Source: Mansonella perstans
Taxonomy: Eukaryota > Nematoda > Chromadorea > Rhabditida > Onchocercidae
NCBI GenBank assembly: GCA_037074765.1
Contig: JBAMDO010000465.1
Coordinates: 1-17,018 of the forward strand
Length of the DNA: 17,018 nt
Reading direction: 5' to 3'
In this document: positions 7,643 to 14,800 of the stretch, piece by piece
Layout: every line of letters begins with the position of its first letter
Numbering within the stretch: position 1 is the stretch's first letter
The notes under the pieces: model-generated
Databases searched by the model: none
Seen by the model: only the letters and a program-made list of their open reading frames with translations
Told to the model about the DNA's origin: nothing
Position numbers and translations under genes: made by a program

Positions 7643-7837
7643 TCTGTGGTCCATGAGAAATAAAAAGTGCTAAAATATGGTGGTCCTCGATGGCAATGTG
7701 ATGAGGAAAAAAAGGGAAGAAGCTGTTATGCTAAAATTGAAATCCAGTTTTTCCTCGTACTTGTATTTCTGGATTTGTCGATAAATTTGAAATACTTTCT
7801 AACAAAGACTATTGTTGGAATTGTGTATCTAACATAG
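7643..7837 (+). pseudogene. Broken frame with W-x-C-x8-C-x-A, FLYWCH-like
   Basis: After TTTCCAG the frame reads SVVHEK, then a TAA at 7661. It then stays open for 57 codons (7664-7834) to TAG at 7835. The first part reads KVLKYGGPRWQCDEEKKGRS then CYAKIEIQ. W-x-C-x8-C-x-A-K resembles the core of FLYWCH zinc fingers (W-x-C-x(6-9)-C-x-A-R/K). The remainder is hydrophobic and AT-driven (FFLVLVFLDLSI) and shows no C-terminal H-x-H. This patch is more GC-rich than its flanks. With one in-frame stop and no partner exon I call it a decayed fragment. A chance frame is the alternative. Confidence 0.3.
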
Positions 7838-8295
7838 TAATAATTTACATATTCAGTTATTTTGGTAATTAGTGCGACATTAATGTTTTATATTAGTATT
7901 ACCTTAAGAATGACCACAGATTGAGGAATTAAAGCTAGAGTGATCACTGATTGGGAATATAAGAAACATTTAGATTGATCACTGGAATATTGTTGGATGG
8001 TTTTGCTTTGGTCGAGCACCTAAATAAATTTCAAATGGCTCTAATTTTGTTACATTGCAAAGTATTATATAATGAAAACAAGCAACTTAAAATACACAAG
8101 TCATGAAAATTTAAAAAAATAGCGAAACAAAAATGAATGTTAAAAGATGAAATTGATTAAAGCAAAATAATTCAGATGGGAAACCTGACAACATCAACGG
8201 ATAAGTAAATGACAAATCGATTTCAAGACAATATTTAATGAGAGGTAGGTGACAACAAAAGATGAGAAGATTAAGTTCAAATTGAAATAAAAGCA
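7838..8295. other. AT-rich region between the FLYWCH-like fragment and duplication D
   Basis: It holds a diverged tandem of TGATCACTGATTGG-like units near 7910-7975. A hydrophobic minus-strand frame (8111-8323) has no splice support and overlaps the end of the gene D model in another frame. Nothing else was seen. Confidence 0.4.
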
Positions 8296-8778
8296 TCAGA
8301 GAAAAAGTGAAGTGGATAGCCACTTGATATATAGTTCAGTGATACGAACAGAGATGCCTGAATTCATGATGCTGCAATTATGGTGCTCAGTATATTTCCT
8401 GTTTCAACTGGAGAAAATTACTTCTCAGAGCAAAAATAAAACAGAGATGTAATATCAAGCAAAATTATCCATTATTTTGTCATATCGTTTATTAATTCAT
8501 TCTTTTTCATTAATTATCTTCTTAGTTTTAACTATTACTTACAAGATTTCCTGAGGCAACTTCACTTTGCCAAGAAAAGGTATTTCATCATTTTGAGGCT
8601 GCAAATACAAAATTTGGATTATCAGGCTATTGTCATAATTTGCATTGTAAGGATATATGAGAGAAGAGAATTTAATTTCAATTGTTTCAAAATTATATTT
8701 TGGAATAATTATTATTACTTGTGGAATTTTGTCTTCGAAACAAAATAGCTCTATGTAATTAACATTAAAGCAATTTTG
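8296..8778 (-). CDS. Gene D candidate: last two exons of an unrecognised protein
   Basis: On the minus strand, exon Y is 8778-8543, after the acceptor GTTTTCCATAG, ending at ATCTT/GTAAGT in phase 2. Exon Z is 8371-8296, after CATAATTGCAG, entering in phase 2 and ending at TGA. Y gives 78 open codons in very AT-rich DNA, including NYIELFCFEDKIPQVIIIIP and PQNDEIPFLGKVKLPQEI. Z adds IMNSGISVRITELYIKWLST and a short hydrophobic end. The alternating hydrophobic pattern suggests a beta-rich fold, but I do not recognise it. Y and Z lie in the left arm of the inverted duplication. In the right arm (9628-10170) the matching DNA carries stops and lacks about 130 bp covering the end of Y and its intron, so that copy is dead. 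I could not connect Y in phase to the upstream Cys-containing frame at 8910-9131. It may be a real gene end, or a fragment that still looks intact. Confidence 0.4.
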
Positions 8779-9148
8779 CTATGGAAAACGGTATTAAAAT
8801 ATATGATTTAAATTTAATTCTATAAAAAATTCTTCAATGATGTAAATTAAAAAAGTTTTTCATAAATATTATCATCCGAACTCTAAGGACAAGAATCTAT
8901 CCTTGATAGTCAAAATTCTAACAAATCAGTTAATTTTGCTAGGGTCCACATTTCACAGTCGGCACGATAACATTTTTCTTGCAATACAATCGTTTTCAAA
9001 TACATTGAAGCTGATAATATATCTGGCCTTTTTGATCTACTGCAGACTGGACAATTTTCCCCTCTGAGAGTTACACATAGGCTTTGAAAATAATTCATAA
9101 AATGTTGGGAATAGATTTTCAAACTACGCAAAACCCAATAATCCCATC
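8318..9148 (-). repeat. Left arm of a diverged inverted duplication
   Basis: The minus strand of this interval aligns with the plus strand of 9628-10170. Shared blocks include TTGGGTTTTGCGTAGTTTGA, GATATA(T/C)T(A/G)TCAGCTTCA, AGAGCTATTT, AAATTCTCTT and CTTGATATTACAT. Identity by eye is about 65-75%, with many small indels, so the event is much older than the palindrome at 5293-6194. The left arm has about 130 bp (around 8480-8610, including the end of exon Y) missing from the right arm. The outer end fades near 8318. Confidence 0.75.
8910..9131 (-). CDS. Gene D upstream frame with C-P-V-C and C-x4-C pairs
   Basis: The minus-strand frame ends at TGA 8910 and is open back to about 9148. It contains LRGENCPVCSRSKRPDILSA and QEKCYRADCEMW, i.e. 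C-x2-C, about 24 residues, C-x4-C, a spacing that could bind zinc. A good acceptor (GGTTTTGCGTAG) ends at 9124. The decayed right-arm copy keeps matching pieces (SLKIY-Q, ILSAS-YL) in the same frame before stops appear. This suggests the frame was coding when the duplication happened. I cannot find a phase-0 donor to join exon Y of gene D, so this may be a terminal exon of its own gene or a degenerate fragment. Family unknown. Confidence 0.35.
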   Translation of the reverse strand: MRSLKIYSQHFMNYFQSLCVTLRGENCPVCSRSKRPDILSASMYLKTIVLQEKCYRADCEMWTLAKLTDLLEF

Positions 9149-9627
9149 ACGCACTGTATTTGGTGGATCTGTGACCCAGAAATTTGTGAGCGAAGCAATT
9201 GAGGTAATAACTGCTTCGTCTTACTTTCTTTATTTACATTTTCTTCTTCTGTCATAATTCTTTTTTCATTTTTCATCATCGTTCTTTGTTATGCTTATGC
9301 TGCAATAACATAGATAATTTTGTCATAAAACAGCAGAATTTATGCAAATTTGTTATCTAATTGAAAAAATGATCGAATTGAAAAGATTATCAAATACTTT
9401 AATTAATCAATCACTCAACCTTGTATAGTGCCATCATAAATTTTTACGATCTGAAAATTCATTCCCTGCCTTATCATTGTTAATTGGCCATCATCCTGTA
9501 ACTTATAAATTGGACAATTTGAGCCAGATTTAAGCTTAATAACATTGTGAAACAAACAGAACACATTGTGATTTGGAGTGATAACCGCAATAATTTCATG
9601 ATCTCTGTGATCATATCATCTCATAGT
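9149..9627. other. Spacer of the inverted duplication
   Basis: AT-rich, with no exon, repeat or RNA gene that I can support. Confidence 0.5.
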
Positions 9628-10170
9628 AATAGGTTGGGTTTTGCGTAGTTTGAAAATTTACTTCCAAATTTTATCAATTAGTTCTAAAGCTTATGGTGCC
9701 ACTCGCAATAAATCAAAAGGGCTAGATATACTGTCAGCTTCATCGTATTTGAACCTATTGTAAGCTAAAATATTGTCGAATATTGCCGTGCCGATTTTGA
9801 AATGTAGACCTTATCAAAATTAATCTAAATGTTCGACTGATAGGATAATCAGAAATGAGTTATTATGTGATTTCATTTCTGTAAAATTGGCATAATGTTA
9901 GTTACACAGAGCTATTTGTTTTGAGAACAAAATTTAAGAGTAATAATTATTTTAAATGATAATCTTGAAATGACTGAAATTATTAAATTCTCTTATATAT
10001 CGTTGCAGTGAAAATTATGATGATAGCCCTGCTAATCCATTTGCTTGATATTACATTTCTCTTCCATTTTTGCTTTTGAGAAGTTTAATTTTTTCCAATT
10101 AAAAGAAAAAATGTCATCAGCGCCAGAATTGAAAACATTACAATTCAGTATCATTGAATTATAGATCAAA
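9628..10170 (+). repeat. Right arm of the diverged inverted duplication (decayed copy of D)
   Basis: This is the inverted partner of 8318-9148 across a spacer of about 480 bp. In the frames matching gene D it has multiple stops and frameshifts, for example TAA within the copy of the Cys-containing frame near 9750 and TAA/TGA in the copy of exon Y. It is therefore a pseudogenic copy. The similarity starts sharply at GGTTGGGTTTTGCG and fades after the ATTCAGTATCATTGAATTAT block. Confidence 0.75.
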
Positions 10171-10305
10171 ATTTCGCTCCTATATCACATCCATATCTGT
10201 AACGATTTGATATAATCATAAGGATAATGTTATCGAGTGTGTAGCTCACCTTTTGCTTATTCGCTCAGCACTTTATTAGTAATTTATCGATTTCAACCTC
10301 GTTAA

Positions 10306-10464
10306 AAATTTAATATTGTAAGTGGAACCAATAGCTATGGCTTGATTCATGGATGTATTCAAGCAATACGACTTTTTGTCCTATCTCATATTTTAACATT
10401 CGCATTTCTCAATAGAATTGTCAAAGAATGGGCTGAACAGGATATGCGTAAGAGAAGATTGTAA
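10306..10464 (+). CDS. Possible terminal exon with hydrophobic helix and basic end
   Basis: An open frame of 52 codons ends at TAA 10462. It includes YGLIHGCIQAIRLFVLSHIL followed by IVKEWAEQDMRKRRL. An acceptor-like CATTTCTCAATAG at 10415 would give a short terminal exon (10416-10464, phase 2) encoding IVKEWAEQDMRKRRL. Used whole, the frame would be a single membrane-spanning helix with a basic cytosolic tail. No upstream exon could be attached. It lies just right of the decayed duplication arm. It could equally be chance. Confidence 0.25.
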   Translation, partial: KFNIVSGTNSYGLIHGCIQAIRLFVLSHILTFAFLNRIVKEWAEQDMRKRRL

Positions 10465-10687
10465 ATAATGATGATAAAACTAGATTTCAATTATTCAATT
10501 ATTTTTGTTGGATGGTTAAAATTTTCGGATAACAAGCTACCATCAATCCCTTTCGGCAATTTAAGAAAAAATAAGTAATTTGACGTGATATTTCATATTT
10601 CTCAATGTTTAGAAACAAATCTTTTTTTGCGTTTTTCAAACTTAAAAGTTTTTCCAATACTTTTTTTGTTAAAAAAAAAAATTTTAG

Positions 10688-10896
10688 GAAAATAAACAGA
10701 AATCCTTGCAAAAACTAATGAATTCCAAAATAAGCCAAAGAAATCAAGAAAAGCTAAAATCAGAGGAGTTTTATTATATTCTTGCAGTATATTAACGCTG
10801 AGGGAAATGGTTATCTCCTATAATGATTTCTTTCTGAAGATACGCCAAGCTATCATAGAGGCCAGAATAATCAAATATATTGGCGAGAAATATTGA
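10688..10896 (+). pseudogene. Two overlapping open frames, possibly a frameshifted exon
   Basis: After the acceptor-like AAATTTTAG at 10687, phase 0 reads ENKQKSLQKLMNSKISQRNQ and continues Lys/Glu-rich to FYYILAVY and TAA (10794). An overlapping frame, open from 10696 to TGA 10894, ends in ILTLREMVISYNDFFLKIRQ and AIIEARIIKYIGEKY. The second half looks like an amphipathic helix with good codon variety. One indel near 10787 would join the two. There is also an acceptor-like TTATATTCTTGCAG at 10787 from which the second frame alone could be a terminal exon (10788-10896, phase 2). I do not recognise either part. Confidence 0.3.
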
Positions 10897-11237
10897 TGAA
10901 AAACAGATAAAAATGCTTCAAGAAGTTCAGGATTACATGCAACCTTTTTAATTTACTTTTAAATTAAAGGTGTTCCAATTGGAAATCCAATTGGAACATT
11001 AGAAGCATTGAATGATCAGATGTAAACTATTTTGCCGGAAGCAGCAATAAAGCACCTTTCAATAAACACCAATGAAGCACCTTACAGGAAGCACCAATGG
11101 AAATGAGTGGCATTAACGAATCAGAAGAGTTTGGGCAACAATATTTTCTAATCATTTCTTTTTTCATTGTGTGGCATTTGCAACAGGCAGTTTATATCAG
11201 TAAAAAGGGCAAATTTGTTGAACAAGCCGAAGTTTTC
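10897..11237. other. Intergenic region with a perfect hairpin
   Basis: It holds the hairpin at 10971-10998 and, just before it, a looser A/T palindrome (10944-10971). Short degenerate repeats of AATAAAGCACC/AATGAAGCACC occur near 11046-11096. No gene was seen. On the minus strand this is the region 3' of the gene C candidate terminal exon; no clear AATAAA was found on that strand. Confidence 0.45.
10971..10998. repeat. Perfect 13-bp inverted repeat (hairpin)
   Basis: TGTTCCAATTGGA and TCCAATTGGAACA are exact reverse complements separated by AA. The arm contains CCAATTGG, itself palindromic. This is a stable stem for such AT-rich DNA. No T-run or known motif links it to a defined RNA. Confidence 0.9.
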
Positions 11238-11442
11238 TCATTCGGTCACCTCAACCAAGCACCCAGTTCTGTTTCCAGATGCTGTAGTATTCCGACGCTT
11301 TACACCCCTCTCTTTGAAATTAACGGCTATTGGAGCAGAGACCATCCCAACCAAAAACTTCCCATCTAATATGGTAATTTTTAATTCTGTCGAAAATTCA
11401 CTTTCATGACAGGTCTCATAAGCGATAAGTTTGACACAAAAT
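11238..11442 (-). CDS. Candidate terminal exon of gene C
   Basis: The minus-strand frame is open from a TAA near 11449 to TGA at 11238. From the acceptor AAATAAATTAG it enters in phase 2 and encodes 67 residues, including FCVKLIAYETCHESEFSTEL and VSAPIAVNFKERGVKRRNTT, ending RTGCLVEVTE. The DNA is clearly more GC-rich than its surroundings, so it opens other frames on both strands; those (plus-strand 11097-11369 and 11167-11409) are best read as shadows. Alternating hydrophobic residues then a basic stretch (KERGVKRR) suggest a folded, possibly nucleic-acid-contacting domain; this is inference. A 23-nt exon (11713-11691, acceptor AACATTTACAG, donor GTACTT) would bridge in phase from 11887 (phase 0 in, phase 2 out). 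Its donor is weak, so the join to gene C is not secure. Confidence 0.55.
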
Positions 11443-11806
11443 CTAATTTATTTCACAGCTCCAGTTCAGCTTAGCACATATTCGAGAATGGATGCAAGAT
11501 TAAATGAGAATCAAGAACAAATATATACACGATATATAAAAAACCGCTGATATTTATAGAATCAAAATATTCTTTCGTCGAGTCTTTTACCATTCTTTAT
11601 GCTTTCATTTTCTTTATCAATACTTCCTATAAATGAAATTGCATTATTTTACAACAATATAAAGTTAAAAAAAAGAAACTTCAAAAGTACGGAAATAAGC
11701 AATTGGATGAGAGCTGTAAATGTTACATGTCAAACATGCTTTCAGATTTTAATAGTATGAAACATTTTAACTAAATAAAATCCTTTAATCACCAATTTTA
11801 TCGGTC

Positions 11807-11870
11807 CTTTCATACGCACTCGTAAAATACTAATATTCTTTTCATACGTACTCACAAAATACTAATATCT
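11807..11870. repeat. 32-bp tandem repeat at the 3' side of gene C exon 9
   Basis: CATACGCACTCGTAAAATAC at 11811 recurs as CATACGTACTCACAAAATAC at 11843; each is followed by TAATAT. There are two copies with four or so differences. On the minus strand each copy offers GTATGAAA-type donor-like sequence just after the exon 9 donor, and the in-frame stop TGA at 11842 falls in one of them. Confidence 0.85.
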
Positions 11871-11886
11871 TGGTGCATTTACTAAC

Positions 11887-14800
11887 CTCGCCATTCGGTA
11901 ACGGTACAATGACTATTTGTGCACTACAGTGATCTCTTACAATTTCTTTCCATGTTTTCCGGTAATTTCGATCCTCTTCTGGATCCACTGTAGTACCATA
12001 AAACGAGCTAACAATCTGTGGTAGTGCTGACAACTGAAATATACATATAAGCGTTAAGACTTTTTTCCATTGCTAATTTTTTTCATATCCTTAACAACCA
12101 CATAATATTTCGACAATTTCAGTACCCTAAACATTTAATCATCAGCTTATGATCTGTAAGTGAGAGTTCTGAAAAAAAATTACAATACAGTGCATAAAAA
12201 TTTTATATAGCACAATATCAACTACTTCAATAAAAATCACTAGAAATCTTATAAATTCGAAACGACCGAATCTGACCGACATTAATATTATATGAAAGTG
12301 GATTTATTCCCAAAAGAAATAGAAATCAATTATATAAAAAAATTCCAACCAAAATTGGATTTGGTAATCGCACTTCCACTAATAATTCTATCACTTGTGC
12401 TAGTTTCTGCGATGCGCTTTTTTCCTGAAAAATATAAAACTTAAGAACTTACGATTGGTTCAGTAAAAAATTGCCGAAATAAAAAATCGGTCAAGCGCAG
12501 AAAGAAAGTGCTAAAAAATAAGTGCTGCATATTTTGATATCATAATAAAGCATTTGAAAACTAATTCCATATGTATTTCTACAAAAAAACGCTGCGCTTT
12601 ACCAATTCTATCTAAAATCTTTAAAATTCCTCCATACATATTCTGAAAACAATTCTGCAAAATTCATCAACTCTAAATCCATCTGGATGAAACATTGCAA
12701 ATATCAGATTTCCAAGCTGATTATTTGCGAACTAAAAGCTATATAAATGATTACCGAACTATGACATCCTAATTCATCAAGCAAAGTTTCCAGCCAACTT
12801 TCGTCAGTTTGTGATTCTTTTGACAACTATAAAAAATGTACTGATTATGCTGTTACTTAGCAGATTACAGAAACGAAATTTAAGGATTTACCATGAACAA
12901 AGCGAAACTAAGTATAAAAATATAAACAATTGGAAAATAACTCAGATGAAACGATGAATGAAGCCACCATCAAATTGTGTGAATAATTTATACGCTTAAC
13001 TAGACAAAAAAAAAATATAAGATAACAAATGAACCTGTGCAAACTTTTTTCCAGAAGAATGAGAAGAAAACTGGGTAGATGAAACACCTCTCAACATAGT
13101 ATGATCGTCAGAATAACCCTGATGCCTAAAAATACAAATTTCCTAAAAATACAAATTTCCCTAAAACGTCCTAGTAGGGTGTACAGACATATCCAAAGGA
13201 TTAATTAAGACACAACCCGAAGTATAATCTTTTTGTCAAACTTGTATTTAATGAACGTACTGTTGAAATCGATTCGGTTGATAATGTTGCATTTGTTGCA
13301 CAGATGGTGTCCAATTACTGTCATGAGAATAATCTGTTAATGAGACTGAACTTTTGACTGATATCATTAATTCAATATAAAGCAAAATTTCAAATTTTAA
13401 GCAAAACATTACGAAGCTCTCACAGACAGCAGAAGAATAAAACTTATTTACTCACACTAGTGTATTTTGTAGGTTTCACAATTTAAAAAAATCTGTCATT
13501 ATTCGATTTTTATGAATTTTTCTATGACCACTTTCGATCAACATCTTTCTAGCAACACTTCTACTATTATTACAAATAAAACTTCTCGTCCGAAAAATTG
13601 GACTAAAAAATCGAAAAAAAACGTTCAATATCATTAATTTTACAAAATGATTTAATTAGTACTAAACAAATTACACATCAAATTTAAATATTTCCATCTT
13701 TAAAACTGCACACCTCCACATAAGATAAAGATTAAATTTAAATCAGGTGATATTGAAAAATTTTCGGCAAAGTCAACTGATTACAAACCACAATTACAAT
13801 CAAATTAAATTGCAGCCTATGCTGAGCTTCTATAAAATTTAAAATTTCACCATAATGTGTGTTGCGTTGACCAGGGCTTGAATTAGGAACACTATATGAA
13901 CCATATGGCACTTCATTTAATTCCTACAAAAAGTATTTCAATTTCAAAATGTCCACATAATTTATGCCAGAAAAAATTATCAAAAGTCTGGTCACATTAA
14001 TTCATCCAATTATTCAAAGCTACGACATATTGAAGGTATACTGGAAGGCATATTTAATTATAATTTGTTCAACCACGCTTGTTTAATTTGATGCAATACC
14101 TATGACGACGAATATTCTGTTAAAATGTTTCTCTCTAAAATACAAAACAATAGCAAATATTATCACTAATGAATGATGACAATATCATAATCTTCAAATT
14201 AGCTTAGTAAATCCTAAATCAAATGGAAAAAGGAGAAGTAGGAAAAGGAATGTGACCATATTAACGGAATGTGATTAATATGAAATATTAAAAGATATAT
14301 GCACATACTTGTTTTAAATGGGACGAATGAAAAAAGTGATCGCTCATGATAGATAAATGAATTATAAGTTAAAATAGTTGCAGTGCTGAAATTCATACAA
14401 ACTATGTATGTAAATTTGGACGTGAAAACTTGAAACATAACGTTCTGCAAAAATTTACAACACGTAATTCGTACGTAACGTTTTGGTTAAATAACACAGC
14501 ACTCAATACATATTAAAAATTACGTGTTACATGTGCTAAAAGAAATGTGCTAAAAAAATGAAAATTTCAATTGCAAATTTAATCACTGCTATTTTTGCTG
14601 CTATTTTTCAAGCCGTTTAAAAAATTTTTTTCGCTTTCAATAATGTAAAAATTTACATATTTTAATCTCTTTAAATCTAAAAAGTAAAAAATTTACATAT
14701 CTCTTACATATATCTAATTTTTTCTTAACCATACATTCACTAAATTCATTTATTTTAATTCTTTTTTTATTCGAAAAGCTACTAAAAAAAAAATATCTTT

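Noticed and set aside
7680..7780. Box C-like GTGATGA suggesting a C/D snoRNA
   Set aside because: No matching box D or closing stem was found at a suitable distance.
11097..11409. Two overlapping plus-strand frames of 90 and 80 codons
   Set aside because: They lie over the GC-rich minus-strand exon 11238-11442, which fits neighbouring gene C in direction and splice context; treated as shadows, although kept as a question in the findings.
12124..12171. Extra gene C exon after the acceptor-like TTTTTTTTCAG at 12171
   Set aside because: In phase 0 it hits TGA after eight codons with no donor; its only open frame does not match the neighbours, while skipping it gives a clean join of 12350 to 12033.
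12001..12360. Continuous frame across the gene C intron (FLVIFIEVVDIVLYKIFM...)
   Set aside because: AT-driven hydrophobic frame inside an intron with canonical ends; not in phase with either neighbour.
14214..14450. 78-codon minus-strand frame in the long gene C intron
   Set aside because: Phe/Ile/Ser/Tyr-rich composition typical of AT-rich DNA; no acceptor or donor that keeps gene C in phase.
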